Assembly: GCA_017479935.1 (NCBI GenBank)
Contig: JAFVBO010000097.1
Span: forward strand, 1-64,000
DNA from: Lachnospiraceae bacterium
GTDB lineage: Bacteria > Bacillota > Clostridia > Lachnospirales > Lachnospiraceae
Reading direction: 5' to 3'
DNA: 64,000 bases
Every line of letters begins with the position of its first letter. Position 1 is the first letter of the stretch. Of this stretch, positions 10,630 through 18,749 are shown one piece after another. The position numbers were made by a program, and so were the translations under genes. Under the pieces are notes generated by a model, which was not told where the DNA came from, searched no databases, and saw only the letters and a program-made list of their open reading frames with translations.

Positions 10630-11685
10630 TTGAACAGACCGTATTATCAGCAGGTTGATATCGCCAATACCCAAAAGCTCCGGGACATGATCTCGGAGCT
10701 TCCTCCGTTTGCCGCTACATTTTTCCGCGGTATTGAACAGACCACGTCGTCCCGGACACGGATTGCCTATGCCTACGATCTGAAGGTCTTTTTCCATTAT
10801 CTGTGCACCGAGGTGGACGGATTTAAGGGACGTGCCTGTGCGGATATCGAGCTGGCTGAACTGGAAAACATCACGCCAATCCAGCTGGAAATGTACATGG
10901 AATACCTGAAGTACTATGTGAACGACAACGAGGAAACGGACCACATCAATAAGGAACGCGGCATTTCCCGCAAAATTTCGTGCCTGAAGACCTTCTACAA
11001 TTATTTCTACAAAAAAGGCCTTCTAACGAACAATCCGGCCTCGCTGGTCAGCCTTCCCAAGATCCACGAAAAAGACATCATCCGCCTGGACATCGACGAG
11101 GTGGCCAAGCTTCTTGACGTCGTTGAGGACGGCGGCACCCTCACGGCCCGCCAGCAGGCCTTCCACGAGAAAACCAAGGTTCGCGACCTGGCCATGCTGA
11201 CTCTCCTTTTAGGGACCGGTATCCGTGTCTCCGAGTGCGTCGGCCTGGATATCACGGACGTGGATTTCAGAAACGGTGGCATCAAAGTACACCGCAAAGG
11301 CGGCAAGGAAGTGGTCGTGTACTTTGGCGATGAAGTGGAGGAAGCCCTGCAGGATTATCTGATGGAGCGGAAACAAATCGTCGCGGAAAGCGGCCATGAA
11401 AATGCCCTCTTCCTCTCCCTCCAGAACAAACGAATCGGCGTACGCGCGGTAGAAAATCTGGTCAAAAAATATGCTTCGCAGGTGACCAGCGTGAAACACA
11501 TCACGCCGCACAAGCTGCGAAGCACATACGGTACCAGTCTGTACCGGGAAACAGGCGATATTTATCTTGTGGCGGACGTTCTGGGCCACTCTGACGTCAA
11601 CACCACCAAGAAACATTACGCAGCCCAGGAGGATGAACGTCGCCGTTCCGCCCGCAATAAGGTGCAGTTGCGGGAGAAACGGTAA
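10630..11685 (+). CDS. Tyrosine recombinase, XerC/XerD-like
   Basis: A 351-residue site-specific recombinase. The N-terminal SAM-like DNA-binding domain spans about residues 15-135 and the catalytic domain about 155-340. Visible catalytic residues are Arg199 (GTGIRVSE), Lys223 in the beta-hairpin (RKGGKE), His294-x-x-Arg297 (HKLR), His320 (LGHSDVNTT) and the nucleophile Tyr330. I chose the TTG start because a GTGGAGG ribosome-binding site (about 10613-10619) precedes it. It is somewhat longer than E. coli XerC/D (about 300 residues). It could be the chromosome dimer recombinase or act on a local element; no dif-like core was identified nearby. It stands alone, divergent from nothing and convergent with the next gene 7 bp away. 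Confidence 0.88.
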   Translation: MNRPYYQQVDIANTQKLRDMISELPPFAATFFRGIEQTTSSRTRIAYAYDLKVFFHYLCTEVDGFKGRACADIELAELENITPIQLEMYMEYLKYYVNDNEETDHINKERGISRKISCLKTFYNYFYKKGLLTNNPASLVSLPKIHEKDIIRLDIDEVAKLLDVVEDGGTLTARQQAFHEKTKVRDLAMLTLLLGTGIRVSECVGLDITDVDFRNGGIKVHRKGGKEVVVYFGDEVEEALQDYLMERKQIVAESGHENALFLSLQNKRIGVRAVENLVKKYASQVTSVKHITPHKLRSTYGTSLYRETGDIYLVADVLGHSDVNTTKKHYAAQEDERRRSARNKVQLREKR

Positions 11686-11692
11686 ACACAAC

Positions 11693-12235
11693 CTATAGCG
11701 ACGAAGACAAGCGCAACGGTACGGCTTCCCGATCAATTTTCCGGTAAAACGGCACTGTTGCTTTTCGCGCTTCAAAGGACGCCGCATCCACTTCTATAAC
11801 CGAAATTTTCTTTCCACATGTCTGCCCCGCATCAAAGGCACACTCCAGCATCTGATGATACATGTCCTGGTCATGCCCTTGTGTAAGCAGCAGGGCAATT
11901 TCCACATCCGAAAGCTCCGTAGGATTCCCTTTCGCGTAGTCTCCATACAGGAGAATTTTCTGCAGATGGTCCCCATAAATCTCCTGCAGTCGGGCCTTCA
12001 TACGCTCAATTTCTTCCGCCAGCTTCGGAAAAGCTTTCAAAACACTTCGCTTTCTCCAGCTTTTATAGGATCCTGTTTTCACGCGTTTATCTTCGGGATA
12101 CGGCGTATCCTCTTCCAGAACCCACTGATTTCCGATCTTCTGGCCGTTTAGCCGCCCAGCAAGCAGCATTCGGCGCACGTTCCCGGGGTCTTTTCCGTAT
12201 TTCGTTGCGTATTCAGTTATGGAGATCAGGGCCAT
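11693..12235 (-). CDS. HTH plus minimal nucleotidyltransferase-like protein
   Basis: A 180-residue protein. Residues 1-45 (ITEYATKYGKDPGNVRRMLL...) look like a helix-turn-helix of the MerR/excisionase type. Residues 65-165 resemble the MNT/KNTase fold: LYGDYAKGNPTELSDVEIAL matches the GSxxxG...SDxDL nucleotidyltransferase signature, but the second acidic position is Glu instead of Asp and the Ser after Gly is Asp. Catalysis is therefore uncertain. MNT proteins are known as antitoxins of HEPN or other toxins; no HEPN partner is seen here. The gene has its own promoter with a palindrome in the spacer (12286-12314) and lies divergent from the YefM/RelE pair, so self-regulation through its HTH is a reasonable inference. 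The ribosome-binding site is weak (AGGCAGG, 10 nt upstream). Confidence 0.7.
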   Translation of the reverse strand: MALISITEYATKYGKDPGNVRRMLLAGRLNGQKIGNQWVLEEDTPYPEDKRVKTGSYKSWRKRSVLKAFPKLAEEIERMKARLQEIYGDHLQKILLYGDYAKGNPTELSDVEIALLLTQGHDQDMYHQMLECAFDAGQTCGKKISVIEVDAASFEARKATVPFYRKIDREAVPLRLSSSL

Positions 12236-12285
12236 AGGGTGGATACCTGCCTTTCTGTGTGACTCAGCACGAATATGTTAAGGCT

Positions 12286-12314
12286 ATCATAACACGATAT
12301 CGTGTATATGTCAA
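12286..12314 (-). promoter_or_regulatory. Promoter with palindromic operator in its spacer
   Basis: On the minus strand a -35 TTGACA (12309-12314) and a -10 TATGAT (12286-12291) are separated by exactly 17 bp. The spacer contains the perfect 14-bp palindrome ACACGATATCGTGT (12292-12305). It drives the HTH-nucleotidyltransferase gene starting at 12235. A palindrome filling the spacer is a classic repressor-operator layout. Confidence 0.8.
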
Positions 12315-12362
12315 TTCCACCGTCTTAGGCCATAGCAGCAATTCAACAATATCGTTTTCCAT

Positions 12363-12450
12363 TTACACGGGATCACTCATTTGTTATGTGACATTTACTC
12401 GATACCGTGATAGTGTCATGCTACGTTTACACAACACCGTGTATATGTTG
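12363..12450. promoter_or_regulatory. Degenerate copies of the CACGATATCGTG operator
   Basis: Between the two divergent promoters lie diverged versions of the same promoter-operator module: ACTCGATACCGTGAT around 12397-12411 and ACACAACACCGTGTATATG around 12430-12448, each with partial TGACA-like flanks, plus a half-site near 12364 (TTACACGGGATCAC). They could be cooperative binding sites for the HTH protein or the YefM-like antitoxin. No convincing gene is present in this stretch. Confidence 0.5.
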
Positions 12451-12483
12451 TTTGTCAGTACTAATCCAGCATTCCATCTCATA

Positions 12484-12512
12484 TTGACAGAATAGACATT
12501 TGCTGATATAAT
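12484..12512 (+). promoter_or_regulatory. Consensus sigma-70/A promoter of the toxin-antitoxin pair
   Basis: TTGACA (12484-12489), a 17-bp spacer and TATAAT (12507-12512) form a perfect consensus promoter. It lies 31 bp upstream of the antitoxin ATG, which has an AGGAGG ribosome-binding site at 12530-12535. Confidence 0.9.
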
Positions 12513-12543
12513 TTGTCTACAATGATGATAGGAGGTGTCTCTT

Positions 12544-12816
12544 ATGCTTGTACAGGAAACCATTAGGCCTTCCGCCGATTTAAGAAACCATTACAATGAA
12601 ATCTCGCGGCAATGCAAAGAGGGAAAAGAAGTTGTAATTGTCACAGTGAACGGAAGAGCCGATACCGTATCTATTGCTTATGAAGAATACCGTCGGATGA
12701 AAGCAAGAATCGAACTTTTAGAGGTATTGTCCGAGGCTGATGATGATGTAAAACATGGCAGAGTTGCTCCTATCGAGGATACCTTTAACGATCTAAGGAA
12801 TCTGCTGAAAGGGTGA
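12544..12816 (+). CDS. YefM/Phd-type antitoxin
   Basis: A 90-residue protein. MLVQETIRPSADLRNHYNEIS...GKEVVIVTVNGRADTVSIAYEEYRRM matches the Phd/YefM DNA-binding antitoxin fold (N-terminal dimeric DNA-binding part, flexible acidic C-terminus that wraps the toxin). An upstream in-frame GTG at 12535 overlaps the ribosome-binding site, so the ATG at 12544 (AGGAGG, 8-nt spacing) is the better start. It is followed after 6 bp by the RelE/ParE-like toxin, the standard antitoxin-first operon. The family normally represses its own promoter, here the consensus promoter at 12484-12512. Confidence 0.88.
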   Translation: MLVQETIRPSADLRNHYNEISRQCKEGKEVVIVTVNGRADTVSIAYEEYRRMKARIELLEVLSEADDDVKHGRVAPIEDTFNDLRNLLKG

Positions 12817-12822
12817 TAAGCT

Positions 12823-13140
12823 ATGAAATATAAAGTGATTCGTACGGACAAGGCAGATTCGTTGATTCACGGAATTATCCTGTACGTGGCGGAACAGTTT
12901 GGAAATGATGTCGCATTAGAAAAGCTGGATGATCTGGAAAAAGCGATATTATCTCTTGCTGATAATCCATACCTGGGTATCCAGCCAAAATATGCCATTC
13001 TTCGTCGGCAAGGATACCTGGTTCTCATCACAAAAAAAGATCTGATTTTTTATAAAGTGAATGAGCCAGAAAAAGTCGTGACGGTCTATGCGGTAGTCGA
13101 TCAACGGCGGGATTACCTGAACATCGTCCGTGGACTATAA
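12823..13140 (+). CDS. RelE/ParE superfamily toxin
   Basis: A 105-residue basic protein. MKYKVIRTDKADSLIHGIILYVAEQFG opens a RelE/ParE fold, and the C-terminal VYAVVDQRRDYLNIVRGL is the usual beta-strand plus basic tail. Members either cleave mRNA on ribosomes (RelE) or poison gyrase (ParE); the sequence alone does not settle which. It is translated from a start 6 bp after the antitoxin stop and ends at a bidirectional hairpin shared with the convergent pot operon. Its stop codon overlaps another CACGATGTCGTG palindrome. Confidence 0.85.
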   Translation: MKYKVIRTDKADSLIHGIILYVAEQFGNDVALEKLDDLEKAILSLADNPYLGIQPKYAILRRQGYLVLITKKDLIFYKVNEPEKVVTVYAVVDQRRDYLNIVRGL

Positions 13141-13160
13141 CACGATGTCGTGTAAACGTT
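13137..13160. promoter_or_regulatory. Outlying operator-like palindrome at the toxin stop codon
   Basis: ACACGATGTCGTGT (13139-13152) differs by one base from the perfect operator at 12292. Flanking identity extends to 20 of 23 bases (13137-13159 against 12289-12311). On the minus strand a TATAGT follows in the -10 position, but the -35 is poor. Confidence 0.6.
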
Positions 13161-13168
13161 GCATAATA

Positions 13169-13202
13169 AGAGTAGGAAAGAGATCACTCTCTCCTACTCT
13201 TT
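13169..13202. terminator. Bidirectional terminator between toxin and potD
   Basis: AAGAGTAGGAAAGAG pairs with CTCTCTCCTACTCTT around a short loop, between the convergent toxin gene and potD. Outward A/T runs on both sides fit bidirectional intrinsic termination. Confidence 0.7.
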
Positions 13203-13223
13203 CTTATACCCAGCAAAACGCTT

Positions 13224-14738
13224 CTAGGAACGGTACAACTTCTGTCTGCTCTTCTCTTTGATAAACAGGAACACAACCACGCCCACTAAAATGACCGTGA
13301 TCATCCAGGCCCACCAGGGAACATCGTGGATGTTGAAGCACCGTACATTGATCCACATCTGGTTGATGGCTTCGTTCTTCTCCGCGTCAAAGAAAACCAT
13401 GATGGAGGAACGGGCAATCGCTTCCTGTGACGGGTACTGCGCGCCCAGCTGGCGGATCAGCTGCTCTTCCGGCACAGTCAAAATATAGTCCTCATCCTCG
13501 ATGTCGCCGCTGAAGAAGTATCCAACGGGATACTCCACCGCCGTCTCATCGTCCTCTTCCGCTCCGTACATCCAGTCCAGATATTCGAAGACCCGTCCGT
13601 CTTCGCCTCCGCCAATGACGGAGGTGTAGCCGATGTAGTACATGTTCCGGACCACGTTATCCGGGCGGGACAGGAAGTTGATGAAGGCTTCCGCCGCGTG
13701 CTGCTTCTTCGCGTCGTTTCCTATGCCGCTCTTTAACATCACCCAACCGTCAAAATAGATGTTGGTGGACTCTTCCGGGATGGCAAAGTTCAGGATATAG
13801 TCATCCTCTTCCGCCTGATCCATGGTGTAGACCGCATCTCCGGACCACTGATAATTGGCTACCACCTTGCCGGTGATCATATCGGCCTTGCCGGAATCGG
13901 TCTCAAAGGAGTAGACGTTGTCCTTGACATCCTGCAGATAATCCTGCACGCGGGCGATGGTGGCGGGATCCACGTCGTTCATCTCCTCTTCCAGGTGCAG
14001 GTTGTAGGAAGGATCCGCCATAAATGCCTCGCTGGTCAGAAGATCATGCTTTAACGCACCGACGGCGGCAAAATACGAGTCGCGGACATTGTCCTTGATC
14101 GTGATCTGATGGCGGTACGTAGGGTCGTTTAAGATGGTCCAGGTGGATGCCTCTTCATGGGAGACAACCTCCGGATTGTACACGATGCCCGTGACACCCC
14201 ACATGTATCCGGCGGCATACTTGGACCAGGCCTCTCCGTTAATCTCGTGATTCTCGAAAACGCTGCGGATATAGGGAGAAAGCCCGCGGATATAGTAGTT
14301 GTTTTCATCCGTTTCGTCAAAGAAGCTGTCCGACAGAGGAACCACGAACTTTTCGTCCATCAGCTTCATGAACATATACTCAGACGGACAGACGATGTCG
14401 TAGACGTCCCCTAATGTCAGCATGTTGTACAGGTCTTCGTTGGTGCCGAAGGTGGAATACTCCACTGTTACCTCGATGCCGTAGGTCTCCAAATACCACT
14501 CCTCAAAATCCTCCACCAGGGAGTTCTCGCCCAGAATGTCTCCGCTCTCTAAATCGATGGTTTCCTCTTCGTCCCAATCTCCCAAGTCAATATACTCTTC
14601 CCAGTTGCAGACGCGAAGCACAACGCTTTCAGGGTGGTCTTCCGCTGAAGCTGCCAGACAGGGAAGCGCGGAGCCGGAAAGCAGAAGGCCGGCAATCAGG
14701 ACCAGGGCAGCAGTTTTTCCAAAGATGTTCTTTCTCAT
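13224..14738 (-). CDS. potD: Polyamine ABC transporter substrate-binding protein with C-terminal membrane anchor
   Basis: A 504-residue PotD-type binding protein for spermidine/putrescine. A signal peptide covers residues 1-29. The mature protein starts near the VVLRVCNWEEYIDL motif typical of PotD/PotF and shows YDIVCPSEYMFMKLM and TGIVYNPEVV ligand-lobe motifs. The start is fixed by AAGGAGGTG just upstream; a longer in-frame extension has no ribosome-binding site. Its ATG overlaps the potC stop (ATGA). Unusual features: no lipobox (SALPCLA does not fit), an acidic insert after the first strand (about residues 48-66), and a C-terminal transmembrane helix (VPWWAWMITVILVGVVVFLF) with a basic tail. 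It is therefore probably held by this helix and not by lipid. Last gene of the pot operon. Confidence 0.92.
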   Translation of the reverse strand: MRKNIFGKTAALVLIAGLLLSGSALPCLAASAEDHPESVVLRVCNWEEYIDLGDWDEEETIDLESGDILGENSLVEDFEEWYLETYGIEVTVEYSTFGTNEDLYNMLTLGDVYDIVCPSEYMFMKLMDEKFVVPLSDSFFDETDENNYYIRGLSPYIRSVFENHEINGEAWSKYAAGYMWGVTGIVYNPEVVSHEEASTWTILNDPTYRHQITIKDNVRDSYFAAVGALKHDLLTSEAFMADPSYNLHLEEEMNDVDPATIARVQDYLQDVKDNVYSFETDSGKADMITGKVVANYQWSGDAVYTMDQAEEDDYILNFAIPEESTNIYFDGWVMLKSGIGNDAKKQHAAEAFINFLSRPDNVVRNMYYIGYTSVIGGGEDGRVFEYLDWMYGAEEDDETAVEYPVGYFFSGDIEDEDYILTVPEEQLIRQLGAQYPSQEAIARSSIMVFFDAEKNEAINQMWINVRCFNIHDVPWWAWMITVILVGVVVFLFIKEKSRQKLYRS

Positions 14739-15538
14739 ACCCCTTTCACCTCCTTCTTGGTCTGTCGGGCCGCGTACACGTTGGCGCTGACGACAATCAG
14801 TACGACCACCACGAAAATGACCGTGGAAAGCGCCCACAGCGCCGTTTTGATCGTGGTCTGCGCGCCTTTGGTGGCGTTCACCACGTAGGTGCTGATGGTG
14901 TCAAAGGTGGCCGGTTTGGTATAGGTGGCGATAAAATAGTCATCCAGCGATAAGGTGATCGCCAGGGCAAAGCCCGAGACGATGCCGGAGGAGATCTGTG
15001 GAAGCACGATGTCCTTTAAAGCCACAGCCGGGCGGGCGCCTAAATCCAGAGCCGCCTCGTACATGCTGGGATCCATCTGCTTTAACTTCGGCAGAACGGA
15101 CAGGAACACAAACGGCGCGCACAGAGCCGTATGGCCCACGATCAGGGGAAGGTAGGTATCTTTGCCGATCCCCAGCACAACGACCATCAGGATGCAGATG
15201 GAGAAGCCTGTCACGACATCCGCATTGATCACAGGAATTTCATTTAAGGTATTGATAAAGGTACCGGTCTTCCGGCTGGAATAAAAGGCACCGATGGCGC
15301 CTGTGGTCCCTAAAATGGTCGCCAGCGTGGCGGAACCTACCGCTAAAAGGAGCGTTCCCACAATCATCTGCTGCAGCTCCGGCGTCGTAAAAAGCGTGAC
15401 GTAATTGTGCAGCGAGAAGCCGCGCATGGCGCCGATCTGGGTGGCATTGGTGAAGCTGTACAGCGCCAGAATCAGGATCGGCGCGTACAGGAAAACTAAC
15501 ACCAGCAGGATAAAGATAATTTTTCCGGTCTTTTTCAC
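14735..15538 (-). CDS. potC: Polyamine ABC transporter permease
   Basis: A 267-residue inner membrane permease with about six hydrophobic segments. The EAA loop (YEAALDLGARPAVALKDIVLPQISSGIVSGFALAITLSLDDY) docks to the ATPase. The LSLDDYFIATY motif is typical of PotC. It overlaps potB by 4 bp upstream and potD by 4 bp downstream, so translation is probably coupled. Confidence 0.93.
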   Translation of the reverse strand: MKKTGKIIFILLVLVFLYAPILILALYSFTNATQIGAMRGFSLHNYVTLFTTPELQQMIVGTLLLAVGSATLATILGTTGAIGAFYSSRKTGTFINTLNEIPVINADVVTGFSICILMVVVLGIGKDTYLPLIVGHTALCAPFVFLSVLPKLKQMDPSMYEAALDLGARPAVALKDIVLPQISSGIVSGFALAITLSLDDYFIATYTKPATFDTISTYVVNATKGAQTTIKTALWALSTVIFVVVVLIVVSANVYAARQTKKEVKGV

Positions 15539-16332
15539 AGCAAGGCACCTCCTACCCGTTGATTGTTCTCCTCTTCCATTCCGTTTGTCAGAAGGGTAAA
15601 CACGCAGATAATGCCCAGAAGGATCAGGGCGATCATGGAGCCGCCGTGCCAGTTATAGGCGCTGAAATAGCTGCCGATCAGGCTGCCCATGATGTAGGTG
15701 CTGTTGTACAGCATATCCAGAACGACATAGTTGGTCATGGCCGGTAAAAACACCATGGACACGCCGCTGACGATGCCGGGCACGGACAGGGGCAGCGTAA
15801 CCTGCGTGAACGCGCTCCGGTCGTTGGCGCCCAGGTCCTTCGCCGCCTCAATCAGCGACGGATCCAGCTTGGAGATGGTATTGTACAGCGGCAGGATCAT
15901 AAACGGCAGGAAATCGTAGGTCATACCGATCACGGCGTTCACAAACGGATAGTCCGCCAGGTTGCCTTCGATCACCGTCAGGATTTCTTTTAACGCCGTG
16001 ATGCGGAGCGAAAAGTTGATCCACATCGGCAGGACAAACAGCATGATGATGACGGACTTCTGGCTTAACGGGCTCATAGCCAGAATGTACGCCGTCGGAT
16101 ACGCGATCAGCAGACAGACCACCGTCGTCACGAACGCGACGGCAAAGCTGTAGCAAAGCGTTCCCAATGTGTTGGGATCCGTGAAGAACCCCGTCAGATT
16201 GGCAAGGGTGAACTGCCCCTGCCCATTGGTAAAAGCGTAGTAAAACAGCACGATTAAAGGCGCTGCCACAAAAAGAACGAGGAACAGCGCGTAGGGAATG
16301 CCCAGGCTTTTTCTGGAAAGCTTGAATGTCAT
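15535..16332 (-). CDS. potB: Polyamine ABC transporter permease
   Basis: A 265-residue permease with about six transmembrane helices. The EAA motif is LIEAAKDLGANDRSAFTQVTLPLSVPGIVSG. It pairs with PotC to form the membrane channel. Its stop overlaps the potC start (ATGA). It begins 13 bp after potA. Confidence 0.92.
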   Translation of the reverse strand: MTFKLSRKSLGIPYALFLVLFVAAPLIVLFYYAFTNGQGQFTLANLTGFFTDPNTLGTLCYSFAVAFVTTVVCLLIAYPTAYILAMSPLSQKSVIIMLFVLPMWINFSLRITALKEILTVIEGNLADYPFVNAVIGMTYDFLPFMILPLYNTISKLDPSLIEAAKDLGANDRSAFTQVTLPLSVPGIVSGVSMVFLPAMTNYVVLDMLYNSTYIMGSLIGSYFSAYNWHGGSMIALILLGIICVFTLLTNGMEEENNQRVGGALL

Positions 16333-16345
16333 AAAGCGCGCCTCC

Positions 16346-17788
16346 TTATTTCTTCAGTTTGAAGGACATCTTGTCCACCGGCATGATGAGGCCGACGTGG
16401 TCTCCCATGTTCCAGAGATATTCATCGTCCACGATGAAATCCTGATCCAGATCCGTGTGGATGACGTAGCTGTAGTGGTCGCCCTTGTAGATCAGGTTGC
16501 TGATGTAGCCATCCACCAGGCCGTCCTCTACGTGGTCGGTCATCTGGATATCCTGCGGCTGCAGCGACACTATGATCTTCGTGCGGGCCGGATCGATCAC
16601 GTCGCCGTTGCTGTCTAACAGAGCGCCGTTCTCATCACGCCGGCTTCCCTTGATGATCTTCGTCAGGCTGGTATCTAACTGCTTACCGTTAAACTCCAGG
16701 CGATGGCTGGCGTTGATGTCCGCCGTAAAGTAATTGGTGTGGTCCTCCGCGATCATGATGTGGATATTGTCGGGGTCAACGCGCATGCCCACGTAGTCTC
16801 CCACCGCCGGGGTGCGGACGGACTGGATCACCATCTCACTCTTGCCGGATTCCACGGTGATCTCATAGTGCATGCCCTTGAAGATAACGGAGGACACTTT
16901 GCCGCGGATGGTACCCTCCTCCGGCTTCGTGATGATGACGTCCTCCGGACGGACGACTGCCGTGATGTGCGTTCCTTCTTCCACATCGTCCACGCAGTCG
17001 AATTCGCCGCCGCAGAAGCGCGCCTTCAAATGTCCGGTCATGATGCCGTTAAAGATGTTGCTCTCGCCGATAAAGTCCGCCACAAAGGCATTCTTCGGCT
17101 CGTTGTAGATGTCTTCGGGCTTGCCGATCTGCTGGATTTTGCCTTCGGACATGACCACGATGGTGTCGGACATGGTCAGGGCTTCCTCCTGATCGTGCGT
17201 CACGTAGATAAAGGTGATGCCCAGTCGGTTGTGCATGTCCTTTAATTCCAGCTGCATTTCCTTGCGCATCTTTAAATCCAGCGCGCCCAAGGGCTCATCG
17301 AGGAGTAGAATTTCCGGCTCGTTTACCAGGGCTCTTGCGATGGCGATACGCTGCTGCTGTCCGCCGGAGAGCGTGGAGACGGAGCGGCCTTCAAACCCCT
17401 CTAAGTCTACCAGCTCCAGAACCTTCTTGACCTTCTTCACGATGACATCCTCCGCCATCTTCTTCTGGCGCAGGCCAAAGGCGATGTTCTCAAAGATGTT
17501 CATGTGCGGGAAAAGAGCATAGCGCTGGAAAACCGTGTTGATGGGGCGCTCGTACGGAGGAAGATTGGCAATGTTCTTCCCGTTGAGCAGGATCTCACCC
17601 TCCGTGGGGAGTTCAAAACCGGCGATCATGCGCAGCGTGGTGGTCTTCCCACAGCCGGACGGCCCTAAGAAGGTGACAAATTCGCCCTTCTTGACGTACA
17701 GGTTAAAGTCCGAGACGGCTGTAAAACCGTTCTCGTAGGTTTTGGTAATGTGCTTCAGTTCGATGATTTTTTCCTTGCTGTTTTCCAT
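16346..17788 (-). CDS. potA: Polyamine ABC transporter ATPase with duplicated C-terminal domain
   Basis: A 480-residue ATPase that energises polyamine import. Walker [10 protein letters not shown] is at residues 42-50, the signature LSGGQQQR at 140-147, and Walker B ILLLDEP at 160-166. The protein is about 100 residues longer than E. coli PotA (378). The extra length is a second TOBE-like regulatory segment: VRPEDVIIT...[13 protein letters not shown]...GDYVGM in the first copy is echoed by LQPQDIQMT...[13 protein letters not shown]...GDHVGL in the second. This looks like an internal duplication. It is first of the four transport genes, downstream of the regulator. Confidence 0.93.
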   Translation of the reverse strand: MENSKEKIIELKHITKTYENGFTAVSDFNLYVKKGEFVTFLGPSGCGKTTTLRMIAGFELPTEGEILLNGKNIANLPPYERPINTVFQRYALFPHMNIFENIAFGLRQKKMAEDVIVKKVKKVLELVDLEGFEGRSVSTLSGGQQQRIAIARALVNEPEILLLDEPLGALDLKMRKEMQLELKDMHNRLGITFIYVTHDQEEALTMSDTIVVMSEGKIQQIGKPEDIYNEPKNAFVADFIGESNIFNGIMTGHLKARFCGGEFDCVDDVEEGTHITAVVRPEDVIITKPEEGTIRGKVSSVIFKGMHYEITVESGKSEMVIQSVRTPAVGDYVGMRVDPDNIHIMIAEDHTNYFTADINASHRLEFNGKQLDTSLTKIIKGSRRDENGALLDSNGDVIDPARTKIIVSLQPQDIQMTDHVEDGLVDGYISNLIYKGDHYSYVIHTDLDQDFIVDDEYLWNMGDHVGLIMPVDKMSFKLKK

Positions 17789-17902
17789 GGGCTCTCCCTT
17801 AAGGTAGTATGGTCGGGGTGAAAGAAAACCCCGGTGGGTATCGCGTATCCGCTTTAAGTTTGTAACTGTCTTTGTGTTCGTTTTCGATGAGCTTCGCCTG
17901 GC

Positions 17903-18460
17903 TTAAAAAGAAGGCGGTGAGCTGACCCAGATGAATTTGGCCGGACTGGCGGTGGTGTTTTCAATATAATGGTCCCGGTCCGCCTTATAGTAAAAGCTCT
18001 CTCCCGCTTTTACGACATACTGCTTATCTCCCAGGTGAAGACGTATCCGCCCCGACAGGACGAAGCCAAATTCTTCCCCTTCGTGCGGTGTGTCATCCTC
18101 CAGGCGCTCATGGCCTTTCAGCTGCACAAGGAGCGGCTCCATCTTATTCTTCTGGGCCGTGGGAACAATCCACTCCTTGCTGTTTCCGGCCTCGTCGATC
18201 TTTTCAAAAAAGTCCTTTTCTGAAAAGACTACCTGTTCCTCGTGGGTTTCCCGGAAGAACTCCCCCGGGGTGGAGCCCAGGCACTCGATCAGGTCAAACA
18301 GAGTGATGACCGAAGGCGCCACCAGGCCGTTTTCCAGCTGCGAAATGTATCCCTTGGTCAGTTCTGTCCGGTCCGCCAGCTCCTGCTGGGTAAGACCGTT
18401 TTTGTACCGCAGATCCTTGATCTTCCGACCGATCTGTTTGTTTACATAATCCGCTTCCAT
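17903..18460 (-). CDS. XRE-cupin transcriptional regulator of polyamine genes
   Basis: A 185-residue protein of the PuuR-like class. An N-terminal XRE helix-turn-helix (residues 11-65; LTQQELADRTELTKGYISQLENG) is followed by a C-terminal cupin barrel (about 110-182; HEGEEFGFVLSGRIRLHLGDKQYVVKAGESFYY) that probably binds a small ligand. It sits immediately upstream of potABCD in the same direction, the usual place for a polyamine-sensing regulator. The 114-bp gap to potA includes a small hairpin (GGGGT...ACCCC near 17815-17833), possibly an attenuator. Ligand identity is inferred from context. Confidence 0.9.
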   Translation of the reverse strand: MEADYVNKQIGRKIKDLRYKNGLTQQELADRTELTKGYISQLENGLVAPSVITLFDLIECLGSTPGEFFRETHEEQVVFSEKDFFEKIDEAGNSKEWIVPTAQKNKMEPLLVQLKGHERLEDDTPHEGEEFGFVLSGRIRLHLGDKQYVVKAGESFYYKADRDHYIENTTASPAKFIWVSSPPSF

Positions 18461-18539
18461 GAGGTTTTTCCTCTGCTTTCGTCTTTCTTCGCAATTCTAA
18501 ACTTTATATTTCTTTTTGCTAAACATGGAATTCAGAGTG

Positions 18540-18567
18540 ATTATACTATCATTAAACAATTTGTCAA
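18540..18567 (-). promoter_or_regulatory. Promoter of the regulator-pot operon
   Basis: On the minus strand TTGACA (18562-18567) and TATAAT (18540-18545) are separated by 16 bp. This near-consensus promoter lies about 80 bp upstream of the XRE-cupin gene. Confidence 0.78.
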
Positions 18568-18620
18568 GTAACAATGGACTTCCACCGCCACGTTGTTCTA
18601 AAAAAATTCCATCGTAAACA

Positions 18621-18690
18621 GCCAAAACGGCGGGGAGATTTCCCACAGCTTCTGAAATGCTGCAGGAAATTCTCTCCCGCCGTTTTTGGC
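18621..18690. terminator. Hairpin terminator downstream of arginase
   Basis: GCCAAAACGGCGGGGAGA pairs, with small bulges, with TCTCCCGCCGTTTTTGGC across a 25-30-nt loop. It sits 60 bp after the arginase stop. The A/T-rich ends fit a terminator that also insulates the upstream promoter of the pot operon. Confidence 0.7.
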
Positions 18691-18749
18691 ATTGCTCTCA
18701 TCAAAGTGTGTAGTTTCTTTGCGTAGTCAGTCAGGCTTATTCCCTCGTT

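Noticed and set aside
12259..12495. 78-codon plus-strand frame between the divergent promoters
   Set aside because: It covers the repeated operator region and the -35 of the antitoxin promoter, and has no ribosome-binding site or similarity to known proteins.
12289..13159. pdif-like recombination module around the toxin-antitoxin pair
   Set aside because: The flanking 23-bp repeats suggest it, but the first copy is fully explained as a promoter-operator and neither resembles a Xer dif site; kept only as a question in the findings.
14739..14837. N-terminal extension of PotD by 33 codons
   Set aside because: It overlaps potC, encodes no signal peptide, and the ATG at 14738 has an ideal ribosome-binding site.
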